A DNA stretch of 64,000 nucleotides from Impatiens glandulifera (GCF_907164915.1 NC_061862.1:141971913-142035912), one strand, 5' to 3'; positions 24,577-38,418 are shown, counted from the stretch's first letter. Notes: generated by a model from the letters alone, not told the origin. Made by a program: numbers and translations.

Positions 24577-25108
24577 ACGATTGATCTTTATTGGGAAAAC
24601 TTGTGAGAGTCTAAGATTCCTACAAAGATCTCCTTTTTAGGGTGAATTGTTATTCACAAGAGGAATTCTTACTAAAGATAGATGTATGAAAAAAAACATG
24701 ATTATTGTGAGTCGTTGTCGTATGTGTTATAAAGAGGTTGAGATAATTTCTCATATACTTTTACATTGTCATGTTGTTTCAAGTATATGGAGTCTTATGA
24801 AGAATTTGACTAGAAAACAATGAGTTATGCAGGAAATCGTTAGTGGCTATTAGGATGTATGGATTGGGTGACTAAAAATGCGAAACATAGAAGATGGGTC
24901 TCTATCCCTATAATTTTCTTGTGAATTATTTGGTTGGAAAGAAATCGGAAAACTTGTAACAACGAAAGTAGGCCGTTAAAGATTACTCACAATTCCATTA
25001 TCATGATGATATTATAGATTAGATCTGAAAAATATGTGGATTCGAAAAACATGTGGATTCGTGTGAAGATCTTATTGTCCTTCTTAAAGATTTTCGAGTT
25101 AATTAATT
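24577..25108 (+). pseudogene. LINE reverse-transcriptase C-terminal (zf-RVT) fragment, copy 4
   Basis: Degenerate LINE tail of block D. The 'CTCATATACTTTTACATTGTC' (HLLLHCH-like) and 'GGTTGGAAAGAAATCGGAAA' (W-L-E-R-N-R-like) regions are recognisable. Stops and indels interrupt every frame, and a short direct duplication ('ATGTGGATTCG') occurs near 25,035-25,060. Confidence 0.62.
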
Positions 25109-25349
25109 ATTCTAACATAATCAATTTGTACATAACTTTTTATCATGTAATTAATTTTTTCATTAACGATTTTTGATTAAGTAAATTATTTTAAAAATGA
25201 ATAATATAATATATATTATCTAATATATAATATAAAATATAATATAATATATTATTAATATTATATAATATAATATATTATATATAATATAATATAATAT
25301 AAATTATAATATAGTATAATATATATATATATAATATAATATAATATAA

Positions 25350-25389
<40 letters not shown>

Positions 25390-25504
25390 CAAATCAAACC
25401 CTAAACACACACACCAAAAAACAAAAAAAAATCAAACCCTAATCACAACAAAAAAAATAAAAACAAAATGACAAACAATATTTATTTAACTTTTGACTTT
25501 CTTG

Positions 25505-25505
<1 letters not shown>

Positions 25506-25574
<69 letters not shown>
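25506..25574. repeat. (ATT)n microsatellite
   Basis: An uninterrupted run of more than twenty ATT triplets directly before block E. The same position has only a few triplets in units 1 and 9. Confidence 0.95.
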
Positions 25575-25575
<1 letters not shown>

Positions 25576-26557
25576 ATGTTAGTCCTCAATTCAAAAATGA
25601 TTAATTACTAAATAATCTTTAGCTTTTTATATATATATATATATACATTTTTTTAATGATATTTTCAATCATTTTAAATATTTATAAATACTTTTTTTTT
25701 ATAAATATATAAATATTTGTTAGGTACAATTACAATATTAGAATCTAATGATGGACTAAGAGCAATAAAGAGAAGTTAAATTGTGGGTAAACTTATTTGT
25801 CCTTTTAAGTGCGGATTTTAGATGTCACAGTGTATCGATGGAACTTTCATTTGTGGTTAATATGTTGAATTGTCAAGTTTGATCACAACAAAGTAAATGA
25901 ATCATCATTTTTAATAATAAGTTAGATGATGTTTAAAAATAATTGAGATTTTATGGGTGTTCAGTTATTTTATTAATAATAAAATAAAATATTTAACCAC
26001 ATTTTATTTTTTTAATCATTAATAGCATGGGTGAATATAAAAAAATTACAAACTTTAAAAATAAAAAATTGTCAAGATCAAACAAATAAAGGCAAACCAA
26101 ATAAATCCAAACATGATTAAACAAGGTCTGGAAGGAAGGTATTTGATTATAAAAAAAGGATTTTGGATATGAAGGTTTTAGAGCGATAATAAATATTTGT
26201 ACTTCAAAATTTCTACCCTAAAGATTTCTCGGTTTTTTGGAAAACAACGCACAATATTCTTTATACTAGTAGTTTTAAATATACTGGTAGGATACCCTAA
26301 GTTGTACATGCAAATTATAAACCAAGTTTTTATAGAATATTTAATTTAATTAAAGAGAATATATTTATATGAATAGAAAATATAATATATATATATATAT
26401 ATATAATTAGAGAAAAATGAAAAAAAAGAAATTAATTATTAGTAGTTGTTTCATAATATAAATAAATTAATATAAGTAAATTGTATGAAATATTTATACA
26501 TAAATTATATATATATATATATATATAAATATGAAATATTACTATTTATAAAAACAT

Positions 26558-26588
<31 letters not shown>

Positions 26589-27257
26589 ATAATTTTTAAA
26601 ATAATCTTGAATTTTTTGTGTTTATGTATTTATAAAAAGACATAATCACTAACCATACCAACAATGATTAGAGGACAATTATTAAAAAATCCAATTATTT
26701 TATAAATATATCTTTAAATATTGGACCTACAAAGAATTTATTGATAAACATGTCTTTAAATATTAGACCTATAATTTTTTTTTGTATAAACATATATGGT
26801 CATTATAAACCAAAGGAAAAAATGTACACATTCTTAAAAAAAAATAAAAATAAAGATTTAACAAAAATTAACACCATAAAAGAGAAAAAACATACTATAA
26901 ATTATGAAAAAACCAGATCTAAAATGTTTAAATATTTTTAACAATGGTTACAAAACATACACTTAAAATAAAATATATATATATATATATATTGATTTTA
27001 TTATATATAAAATAGACATTAAATTATAACGCTCCACATAAAGGTTATGCGGAATATAAAAATTTAAAGGTAACTACAAAAATGCTATAGTCTTGTTCTT
27101 ATGCGAAATATCACCATATAAGTTTTTTGATTTGAAATTTTTTTTCCAAACTCAAGCCATTTAGTGTTCTCACTAAGGAGGGTACAAAATATCCACTTCA
27201 ACGGAACCAAGCAAACTGTTCCTTTGACAAGCATAAGGCCAAATTTATTCCTATACT

Positions 27258-29734
27258 CAGAGGCAGAGCCACACTAAGCTTGACCCGGGGAGGAACTTAC
27301 TCCCTTAGTACTAGAATAATATATAGTATATAATTATATAGCTATTTGATATATTAAATTATATCTCAAAATTCAACAATTTTTAATGTCAAATTTATAG
27401 AGAAAGAGAAATAGAAAAAAACAATATTTTATCTTTTTTTAAGCCAAAAATTGATAATCCTTCATTAATAGAGTAAATCGAACCAAATACAGTAATTTCC
27501 GATGAGAATTTAGAATCTCCTTCTAAATCTCAAAGAGTTGAGTTTGATGAAACTACTTTTAAACGAGATCCTGGATTGCGTATTTCTATGTGGCGACATC
27601 CTGTAAATCATCACGATGAAATTAGACGAACTTACATTAAAATGGGACCATATTAACCTATGTTGTCGGATTATCTGAGATCCGAATTTGGAAAGTAACA
27701 ACGTCGATTTCAATATTCTTGGCTTAAAAAGTTCCCATAATTGGAGTACTCTCCTTCGAAGGATGCTGTATTTTGTTTTCCATGTTATCTCATTGAATCA
27801 GGTAAATTCCAACCATTTGTATTTACAGTTGAAGGTTTTAAAAGTTGGAAACGTGTTAATGATAGAGGTAAGTGTGCATTTTTGTCTCACGAGGAGGGTT
27901 CTAACTCACTGCACAATACATCTTCAAATTTTTTTGTTGATTTAATGAATGTAACTCGATATATAGATAAAGTTATGAATCGAGAATCTTTTGAACAAAT
28001 TCAAAAGAATCGATTAAGGCTTACAACAACAATTGAGTGTGTTCTTTGGCTAAGTTTGCAAACATGTGTATTAAGAGGTCATGATGAATCTTTAGATTCC
28101 CAAAATCAAGGTAATTTTATTGAGATGTTAAAGCTCTTGGGAAAATGGAATGATATTATTGGTAATGTTATCATAGATAAAGCTCTAGGAAATGCAAAGT
28201 ATACGTCACACGAAGTTCAAAAGGAAATCCTACATATTATTGGTAACAGGTCAGAAATAAAATACGTGATGAAATTGGCGATTCCAAATTTTATATTTTG
28301 GTGGATGAAGCGAAGGATATATCTAACAAGTAACAAATGGCTATATATGGCTTTTCTTTTCGAATCTAACGAATATTATCAATCTTGATACATCTTCTTC
28401 AAAACGCAATACTAAGTTACAGTCAGCTCAAGCTAATGAAATTGCTCGTTCTATTACTGATGATGAACGTGAGATTGGACAAGGAGCTAACTAGATTAGT
28501 ACTTTACACCGACTAGGAACTACTCGTTGGAGTTCCCATATTGATTTTATTTGCAGATTGATAGATATGTATGATAAACTGTTAATGTGCTTGAAAACAT
28601 TATCAAAGATGGTTCCTCTATTTCGATGCGTGGGGAAGCTGGTGGATCTTTAATAGTGATGAAGTCTTTTGATTTCATTTTTATTTTTCACTTAATACAA
28701 AAAATTATGGGGATCACAAATTTGCTTAGTCGTGACTTACAAAGAAAGTCTATTGATATATTAAAAGCAATGAATTTGATATCTATGACTAAAGCACTTC
28801 TTTTGAAATTAAGAAATGATGGGTTTGACATTCTTCTTTCGAATGTCATATCATTTTGCACAAGATTAGATGTTGATATACCATATATGAGTGCTCGTTA
28901 TAAGAAATATAGTCTTTCACGTGGACAAAAGGATATCATCACAGTTGAGCATCACTTTCATTATGATATATTCAATGATGCGATAGATTTTCAGTTGGAA
29001 GAGTTAAACTTCAGATTCAGTGATGAGACAGTCGAGCTTCTTTCTCTTAGTTCTACTTTGGACCCCAATGATAATTTAAAAAGTTCAACATCGACAAAAT
29101 TTTGACTATCGCGGAGAAGTATTCTCCAAAGGATTTCACCAAACAAGAAATGCATCATTTGAGTAGTCAACTACACCATTTTGAGATTGATTTAGTTTTT
29201 CATGATAATTTCTAAAATATATCCACTATCTCAGAATTGTGCCGAGGTTTATTTAAAACAAAAAAAGTTGGAACAATATTATTTGATTGATAGGTTGATC
29301 CAATTAGTTTTAACTCTACCTGTTTCAACGACGACTACTAAACGAGTATTTTTTTCTGTAAAATATATTAAAAATGTTTATCGTAATAAAATGGGAGAAG
29401 ATTTTCTCATAGATTCCATGATCATCTATACTGAGAGGTAATTTGTTTCAAGTATAAACACAGATTCAATTATCGATGACTATTATTTCAAAAATCGTAA
29501 ATCCCAACTTCAATAGTAATGTCATTATTGTTTGGTTTTTGTACCTTTAGTCTATGATATTTATTTTTCTCTCTTTTGTATTTTTTATTTTTCAAATGTC
29601 ATGCTTTGTTTCGTTGTGCTTAAACGATTCATATGTTTTAATATATAATGAAATATTAAAAAAAATTGTGTTATATAAGCTTTTATGAAAATGATTTTAT
29701 CCCGGGAAGACTTGAAATTCTAGCTTCCACCCTG
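27258..29734 (+). mobile_element. hAT transposon with degenerate transposase
   Basis: A 2,477-bp element inserted in block G. The target duplication is 8 bp with one mismatch: CCTATACT at 27,250-27,257 and CCTATACC at 29,735-29,742. The termini are CAGAGGCAGAGCCAC on the left and, inverted, CAGGGTGGAAGC on the right, imperfect inverted repeats of the CAGAGGCGGAGCC kind seen in plant hAT elements. Removing the element and one copy of the repeat restores block G. The transposase is broken, so this copy is non-autonomous. Confidence 0.87.
27500..29441 (+). pseudogene. hAT transposase pseudogene, ZMYM1-like
   Basis: Three open pieces belong to one decayed transposase of the plant 'zinc finger MYM-type protein 1-like' hAT group. 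The first (27,741-28,388) has SKDAVFCFPCYL (TTF/BED-like zinc-finger region) and then the DUF4371-type segment with LRGHDESLDSQNQGNF, normally followed by a D-E-A-x-D catalytic region that is here frameshifted (about 28,295-28,330). The second (28,587-29,105) covers the helical middle, ending in a VDFQLEELN-like stretch. The third (29,202-29,441) is the C-terminal dimerisation domain with STTTTKRVFFSVKYIKN. Frameshifts and stops separate them. An intact member would be roughly 700-800 aa. Confidence 0.87.
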
Positions 29735-30053
29735 CCTATACCTCCTCAACTTTGCAATTCCTCCAAGTATGTAATTCTACATATATCTACAAATATATGA
29801 ATAACTCTTTAGAATTCACAAGAAATGCTTCACAAGCTTCATAGGTCTCAAATCTCGCAACCCAAGTTTAATGATCATATCAAAATTGTAGAAAAATCCA
29901 GCATACCGGCATATTCAATTTAAGAAACATCTTTGAGAAATGTTGAGAAATATTGGCTCCTTGTACATAGCTAAAAGATTATTTTGAGTCAAATAATCCA
30001 CCAAGAAAAAATAATCGAAATAAAGACCAAGTACATTTATAGAAAAAATATTG
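29735..30053 (+). repeat. Macrosatellite unit 6, block G (second part)
   Basis: Block G continues after the hAT element from 'CCTATACCTCCTCAACTTTG' to the unit end at 'AGAAAAAATATTG'. On the minus strand this block has a short conserved frame, discussed under findings. Confidence 0.87.
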
Positions 30054-32010
30054 TTTATATATATATATATATAATAAATAGGTAATATTATATATAATTA
30101 TAAAATTTATGAAGATAATTTCATTTATAACAAAAAAAAAATTGTTTTTATCTTGAATTAATATTTAATAATAAACTCAATTAATATTGATAATTTTTTA
30201 GATGATATATCGTAAGAAAATATATATATGGTAATGTTAAAATAAATTAAAGAAAAAAAGTGAGTAGGAGAGGGAAATTACACGTGAATTATACCTGATA
30301 ACGTGAATTATTGTGGTGCTTTTTACCTTGTTAATTTTAAAAAACTATCGATAAGATGCGCAAGATTTTGTTGCAACTATTGAATTGGTTAAATTCTGAA
30401 AAGAAAGGCAAAACAGTGAACAATAGATTGTTAAAACATAACATAATACAAATTAAATTATTAAAAACATGACATTGATAGAGAAAGTGAGAAGATTGTA
30501 CGGAGATTCAACGATTTTTGGTTGTAGCAATAATATATCACACTATTCTCTCTTCAATTGGACATTCTCTTTTAAATTGGACATGGTTGATCTAATATTA
30601 TTTATAAGAACTCTCTTTCAATTGGATCCAATTGATCTAGGATTATTTATAGGTAGAAAATAGTTGGGTGGAGAAGAATATGAAAAGTCTAGTTGATTTA
30701 ATTACAACTCTCTATATATATATATATCCATGGATGTTGTTCCTGGATGTTGTTGCAGGTTTTATAATTAATATTTAGTGCTAAATTTAATTAATGAAAA
30801 GTCTTAAGATTATTTAATTTAAATTTAAATTTTATAATAAATGTAAAATAGTTAATATAGATCATTTTTTTTAATGAGAATTCATCAAGTTTATTATTTT
30901 TAAAGTTAAATTTTATAAATTAATATTTGATAAACATATAATTTAAATTGGTGATTTTTAAGAAATAAATTTTATATTTAATGTAAAACTCAATTAATAT
31001 AAAAATAATTCTTTAGATAGTATTCATAAGTTTTATTTGATTTGAAAATATCTAATTTAAAGTATTAAGATATTTAATAAAAAAATATGAATATATATAT
31101 ATATATATATAATATGGAATTTTTTAAATAAAAATTTATGATTTATCTCATATTACATATATATTTATAAAGGTAGGTGCATTTATAACAAAAATTTATT
31201 TATATATATATAAATAAAATAAATAAATATAAAACTTATTAAATAACCAAAAATAATTGTATATATATATATAAATAAAATTATTTTGTAATATTATATA
31301 TAAATATAAAAATTATAAAGGAATATACATTTATAAAGAATTTTACATCTATAACAAAAAAGTAGGCCGTTAAGGATTATTCCCAATTCCATTATCATGA
31401 CGATGTCGAAGACTTGATCCAAAAAATATGTGGATTTGTGTGAAGATCTTATTGTCATTTTTGAAGATCTTCGAGTCAATTATTATTCTAATTAATTAAA
31501 TTGTACATAACTTTTTTCATGTTATATTATTATTGTTGTGTTTAAACTATTTTTTTATTGAGTATATTATTTTAAAAAATAATAATATAATATAATATAT
31601 ATATTATCTAATATAAAATGAATATAATATATATTATTATTATTATGACAGGTTAGTCCTTCAATTCAAAAATTATTAATTACTAAATAATCTTTAGTTA
31701 TATACATAAATACTTTTTTTTAATGATATTTTCAGTAATTTTAAATACTTATAAATATATTTTATATAAATATATAAATATTTGTTAGGTACAATTAGCA
31801 TCTGATGATGAATTTTAGAGAGATAATAAATATTTGTACTTCGAAATTTCTATCCTCTCGGATTTTTTTGGAAAATAGGGCACACCATTCTTTATAATAT
31901 TAGTTTTAAATATACTAATAGGATAGTCTATTAGTATAAGAAAAATATAAACTAAGTTTTTTTATAGAATATTTAATATAATTAAAGAGAATATATTTAT
32001 ATGAAGAGAA

Positions 32011-32047
<37 letters not shown>

Positions 32048-32121
32048 GAGAAAAATAAAATAAGAAATTAATTATTAGTAGTTGTTTCATAATATAATTA
32101 AATTATATGAAATAATTATAC

Positions 32122-32159
<38 letters not shown>

Positions 32160-33157
32160 TACTATTTATAAAAACATTATATATATATATATTGAAATAA
32201 TTGTCAAAATAATATTGAATTTTTTTATATTTATGTATTTATAAAAAGACATGATCACTAACCACACAAACAACCATTAGATTAGAGAAGAATTATTAGA
32301 AAAGTCCTCTTATTTTATAATTATATTTTCAAATATTGGACCTACAAAGAATTTATTGGTAAACATGTCTTTAAATATTGGACCTATACAAATTTTTGTA
32401 TAAACATATATGGTAATTATAAACCAAAGGAAAAAAATGTACACATTCTCAAAAAAAAAAAAAAAAAAAAAAATTAACAAAAATTAATCCCATAAAAGAG
32501 AAAAAAACAAATTATTAAATTATGGAAAATCATATCTAAAATGTTTAAATGCTTTTAACAATGGTTACAAGAAAACACACTTAAAAAATATATATATATA
32601 TTAATTTTATTATTTATAAAATAGACATTAAATTATAACGCTCCACATAAAAGTTATGCAAAATATAAAAGTTTAGAGGTAGCCACCAAAATGCTAGAGT
32701 CTTGTTCTCATGCGAAATATCTCCATATCAGTTTTTTATTGCAAAAAATTTCTAAACCCTAGCCATCTAGTGTCCTCACCAATGAGGGTACAAAATATCC
32801 TCTTCAACGAGACCATGTGAATAGTTCCTTTGACTAGCATAATGCGAAATTTCTTTCTATATCTCCTCAACTTTGCAATTCCTCCAAGTATGTACACATA
32901 TCTACAAATATATGAATAACTCTTTAGAATTCACAAGAAATGCCTTCACAAGCTTCAGGTCTCAAATCTTGTAACCCGAGTTTAATGATCATATCAAAAT
33001 CGTAGAAAAATTCAACATACCGACACATTAAATTTAAGAAACAACTTTGAGAAATGTTAGCTCCTTGTACATAGCTAATAGATTATTTTGAGTCAAATAA
33101 TCCACCAAGAAAAAATAATCGAAATAAAGACCAAGTACATTCATAGAAAAAATATTG
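30054..33157 (+). repeat. Macrosatellite unit 7, short form (3.1 kb)
   Basis: The order is A (to about 31,020), a shortened B (31,020-31,355), the last about 130 bp of the D LINE tail (31,356 onward), E (about 31,650), F (31,811-32,725) and G (to 33,157). Block C and most of D are absent. The unit is very similar to unit 8 next to it, including the same B-to-D junction, so the two derive from one deleted progenitor by tandem duplication. A 64-codon frame at 30,469-30,663 in block A recurs in units 8 and 9, but its AT-rich, repeat-based content looks non-coding. Confidence 0.9.
31356..31485 (+). pseudogene. LINE-tail remnant in short unit, copy 5
   Basis: Only the last part of the block D LINE tail remains, from 'AAAGTAGGCCGTTAAGGATT' to the terminal 'GATCTTCGAGTCAATTA'. 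It joins directly to block B minisatellite. No polymerase or zinc-binding motif is left. Confidence 0.6.
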
Positions 33158-33803
33158 TATATATATATATATATATAATAAATATGGAATATTATATATA
33201 ATTATAAAATTTATGAAGGTAATTTCATTTATAAAAAAAAAAGTTTTTATTTTGAATTAATATATAATAATAAACTCAAGTAATATTGATAATTTTTTAT
33301 ATGATATATGGTAAGGAAATATATATGGTAATGTAAAAAAAATTAAAGAAGAAAAGTGAGTAAGAGAGAGAAATTACACGTGAATTATACCTGATAACGT
33401 GAATTATTGTGATACTTTTTACCTTGTTTATTTTAAAAAACTATCGATAAGATGCGCAAAATTTTGTTGCAACTATTGAATTGGTTAAATTCTGAAAAGA
33501 AAGGCAAAACAGTGAACAATAGATTGTTAAAACATAACATAATACAAATTAAATTATTAAAAACATGACATTAATAGAGAAAGTGAGAAGATCCTACGGA
33601 GACTCAACGATTTTTGGTTGTAGCAATAATATATCACACTATTCTCTCTTCAATTGGACATTCTCTTTTAAATTGGACATGATTGATCTAATATTATTTA
33701 TAAGAACTCTCTTTCAATTGGATCCAAATGATCTAGGATTATTTATAAGTAGAAAATAGTTGGGTGGAAAAGAATATGAAAAGTCTAGTTAATTTAATTA
33801 CAA

Positions 33804-33872
<69 letters not shown>

Positions 33873-34215
33873 ATGGATGTTGTTGCAGGTTTTATAATTA
33901 ATATTTAGTGCTAAATTTAATTAATGAAAAGTCTTAAGGTTATTTAATTTAAATTTAAATTTTATAATAAATGTAAAATAGTTAATATAGATCATTTTTT
34001 TTAATGAGAATTCATCAAGTTTATTATTTTTAAAGTTAAATTTTATAAATTAATATTTGATAATCATATATTTAAATTGGTGATTTTTAAGAAATAAATT
34101 TTATATTTAATGTAAAACTCAATTAATATAAAAATAATTCTTTAGATAGTATTCATAAGTTTTATTTGATTTGAAAATATCTAATTTAAAGTATTAAGAT
34201 ATTTAATAAAAAATA

Positions 34216-34255
<40 letters not shown>

Positions 34256-35154
34256 GGAATTTTTTTAAATAAAAATTTATGATTTATCTCATATTACATA
34301 TATATTTATAAAGGTAGGTGCATTTATAACAAAAATTTATTTATATATATATAAATAAAATAAATAAATATAAAACTTATGAAATAACCAAAAATAATTG
34401 TATATATATATATATAAATAAAATTATTTTGTAATATTATATATAAATATAAAAATTATAAAGGAATATACATTTATAAAGAATTATACATTTATAACAA
34501 AAAAGTAGGCCGGATTATTCCCAATTCCATTATCATGACGATGTCGAAGACTTGATCCAAAAAATATGTGGATTTGTGTGAAGATCTTATTGTCATTTTT
34601 GAAGATCTTCGAGTCAATTATTATTCTAATTAATTAAATTGTACATAACTTTTTTCATGTTATATTATTATTGTTGTGTTTAAACTATTTTTATTGAGTA
34701 TATTATTTTAAAAAATAATAATATAATATAATATATATATTATCTAATATAAAATGAATATAATATATATTATTATCATTATGACAGGTTAGTCCTTCAA
34801 TTCAAAAATTATTAATTACTAAATAATCTTTAGTTATATACATAAATACTTTTTTTTTAATGATATTTTCAGTAATTTTAAATACTTATAAATATATTTT
34901 ATGTAAATATATAAATATTTGTTAGGTACAATTAGCATCTGATGATGAATTTTAGAGAGATAATAAATATTTGTACTTAGAAATTTCTATCCTATGGATT
35001 TCTCGGATTTTTTTGGAAAATAGGGCACACCATTCTTTATACTATTAGTTTTAAATATACTAATAGGATAGTCTATTAGTATAAGAAAAATATAAACTAA
35101 GTTTTTTATAGAATATTTAATATAATTAAAGAGACTATATTTTTATGAAGAGAA

Positions 35155-35189
<35 letters not shown>

Positions 35190-35276
35190 GAGAAAAATAA
35201 AATAAAAAATTAATTATTAGTAGTTGTTTCATAATATAAGTAAATAATATAAGTAAATTGTATGAAATAATTATAC

Positions 35277-35326
<50 letters not shown>

Positions 35327-35342
35327 TACTATTTATAAAAAC

Positions 35343-35399
<57 letters not shown>

Positions 35400-35790
35400 A
35401 AATAATTGTCAAAATAATCTTGAATTTTTTTATATTTATGTATTTATAAAAAGACATGATCACTAACCACACAAACAACCATTAGATTAGAGAAGAATTA
35501 TTAGAAAAGTCCTCTTATTTTATAATTATATTTTCAAATATTGGACCCACAAAGAATTTATTGGTAAACATGTCTTTAAATATTGGACCTATACAAATTT
35601 TTGTATAAACATATATGGTAATTATAAACCAAAGGAAAAAAATGTACACATTCTCAAAAAAAAAAATAAATAAATAAAAATTTAACAAAAATTAACCCCA
35701 TAAAAGAGAAAAAAACAAATTATTAAATTATGGAAAATCATATCTAAAATGTTTAAATGCTTTTAACAATGGTTACAAGAAAACACACTT

Positions 35791-35825
<35 letters not shown>

Positions 35826-36381
35826 TTTATTATTTATAAAATAGACATTAAATTATAACGCTCCACATAAAAGTTATGTAAAATATAAAAGTTTAGAGGT
35901 AGCCACCAAAATGCTAGAGTCTTGTTCTCATGCGAAATATCTCCATATCAGTTTTTTTATTGCCAAAAATTTCTAAACCCTAGCCATCTAGTGTCCTCAC
36001 CAATGAGGGTACAAAATATCCTCTTCAATGAGACCATGTGAACAGTTCCTTTGACTAGCATAATGCGAAATTTCTTCCTATATCTCCTCAACTTTGCAAT
36101 TCCTCCAAGTATGTACACATATCTACAAATATATGAATAACTCTTTAGAATTCACAAGAAATGCCTTCTCAAGCTTCAGGTCTCAAATCTTGTAACCCGA
36201 GTTTAATGATCATATCAAAATCGTAGAAAAATTCAACATACCGACACATTAAATTTAAGAAACAACTTTGAGAAATGTTGAGAAATGTTAGCTCCTTGTA
36301 CATAGCTAATAGATTATTTTGAGTCAAATAATCCATCAAGAAAAAATAATCGAAATAAAGACCAAGTACATTCATAGAAAA

Positions 36382-36388
<7 letters not shown>
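33158..36388 (+). repeat. Macrosatellite unit 8, short form (3.2 kb)
   Basis: Same arrangement as unit 7 (A, short B, D remnant, E, F, G). It is longer mainly because of larger (TA)n tracts at 33,805-33,870, 35,286-35,320 and 35,345-35,397. Sequence agreement with unit 7 is close over long stretches, showing a recent tandem duplication. The 64-codon block A frame recurs at 33,565-33,759. No gene. Confidence 0.9.
34504..34625 (+). pseudogene. LINE-tail remnant in short unit, copy 6
   Basis: The counterpart of the remnant in unit 7, with a further short deletion ('GTAGGCCGGATTATTCCC' where unit 7 has 'GTAGGCCGTTAAGGATTATTCCC'). Confidence 0.58.
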
Positions 36389-36419
<31 letters not shown>

Positions 36420-37414
36420 AATATGGAATATTATATATAATTATAAAATTTATGAAGGTAATTTCATTTATAAAAAAATAGTTTTTATTTTGAATTAATA
36501 TATAATAATAAACTCAAGTAATATTGATAATTTTTTATATGATATATGGTAAGGAAATATATATGGTAATGTAAAAAAAATTAAAGAAGAAAAGTGAGTA
36601 AGAGAGAGAAATTACACGTGAATTATACCTGATAACGTGAATTATTGTGGTACTTTTTACCTTGTTTATTTTAAAAAACTATCGATAAGATGCGCAAAGT
36701 TTTGTTGCAACTATTGAATTGGTTAAATTCTGAAAAGAAAGGCAAAACAGTGAAAATGGATTGTTAAAACATAACATAATACAAATTCAATTATTAAAAA
36801 CATGACATTGATAGAGAAAGTGAGAAGATCGTACGGAGACAGAACGATTTTTGGCTGTAGCAATAATATATCACATTATTCTCTCTTCAATTGGACATTC
36901 TATTTTAAATTGGACATTGTTGATCTAAGATTATTTATAGGAACTCTTTTTCAATTGGACCCAATTGATTTAAGATTATTTATAGGTAGAAAATAGTTGG
37001 GTGGAAAAGAAGATGAAAAGTCTAGTTGGTTTAATTACAACTATATATATTCGTTGATGTTGTTGCAAGTTTTATAATTAATATTTAGTGCTAAATTTAA
37101 GTAATGAGAAGTCTTAAGGTTATTTAATTTAAATTTTATAATAAATGTAAAATAGTTAATATAGATCATTTTTTTAATGAGAATTCATGAAGTTTATTAT
37201 TTTTAAAGTTAATTTTTATAAATTAATATTTCATAAATATATAATTTAAATTGGTGATTTTAAAAAAATAAATTTTATATTAAATGTACAACTCAATTAA
37301 TATAAAATTAATTCTTTAGATAGAATTTATAAGTTTTATTTGATTTGAAAATTTCTAATTTGAAGTATTAAGATATTTAATAAAACAAAATATGAATATA
37401 TATATATATATATA

Positions 37415-37579
37415 TGAAGAGTGATAGAGTGAGAGAATTTGGTGAGGGACATTGGTTTTGGAAAATGTAAAAGTGGGAGGAAAGAGAGAAAATAGAGAAA
37501 TTATTTGATTTTTTCATCGAATAAAATTATGCCACGTCATTCCCTCACCAAATTCCCTCACCTAATCATTTTTCTCTCT
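37415..37579. mobile_element. MITE (about 165 bp) in block B, copy 1
   Basis: A non-coding inverted-repeat element inserted in a (TA)n tract. The right arm is 'CCACGTCATTCCCTCACCAA' and the left arm starts 'GTGATAGAGTGAGAGAATTT' and continues 'GGTGAGGGA'. It shares its interior ('AAAAGTGGGAGGAAAGAGAG') with the second copy, in opposite orientation. The surrounding TA repeat hides any target duplication. Confidence 0.78.
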
Positions 37580-38418
37580 ATATATATATGTAAAATATGG
37601 GATTTTTTAAATATAAAATTTATGATTTCTTTCTTATTACATATATATTTATAAAGGTAGGTGCATTTATAACAAAAATTTATTTATATATATATAAATA
37701 AAATAAATATAAAATTGATGAAATAACAAAACAAATAATTATATATATATATATATTTATAAATTAAATTATTTTGTAATATTATATATAAATATAAAAA
37801 TTATAAAAGAATATACATTTATAACAAAAACAAATTGTTTATATATATATATATAAATATATATAAATAAAATAAATATAAAATATATATGAAGGTATGT
37901 GTATTTATAACAAAAATAAAATTATATATATATAAATAAAATAAATATAAAAATTATGAAGGTAGTTGCATTTATTACACAGAAATTATATATATATATA
38001 TATAATATTATATATAAATAGATAAATTATAAAGGTAGATTCATTTAGAAAAAAGATTGTTTATATATATATAAATAAAATAAATATAAAAATTATGAAG
38101 GTAGGTGCATTTCTAAAAAAAAAAAAAAACAAAAATTATTTATATATGAAATGAATATTAAAATTATGTAGGTAGATGTATTAATAAAAATAAATTGTTA
38201 TATATATATATATATAATAAATATAAAAATAATGAAATTATGTGTATTTATAACAAAAAAAAATTATTTATATATATATATATATTTAATTAAAATAAAT
38301 TTACAAAATTATGAAATTTGTATTTATAACTAAAATATAATTTATTTATGTCTTGAATTAATATTATATAGATAAATTTTTAAATGAAATATAGTAAGTA
38401 AATTATATATATTATATG

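Larger units (their letters stand above)
24575..27257 (+). repeat. Macrosatellite unit 6, blocks D to G (first part)
   Basis: Block D starts in its middle, without the purine-rich strip. E follows from about 25,190 with a long AT microsatellite and the (ATT)n tract, F runs from about 25,905 to 27,100, and G follows. G is interrupted at 27,257 by the hAT element and continues at 29,735. No gene apart from the LINE-tail fragment. Confidence 0.85.

Noticed and set aside
25396..25442. AAACCCTAA-like strings as interstitial telomere repeats
   Set aside because: Only isolated single motifs occur; there is no tandem TTTAGGG array.
30469..30663. 64-codon ORF conserved in three units (30,469; 33,565; 36,802) as a candidate small gene
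   Set aside because: It is built from the internal 'TTGGAC...TTGATCTA' repeat of block A, and other units (2, 3, 5, 10) do not keep it open. Conservation is explained by recent duplication.
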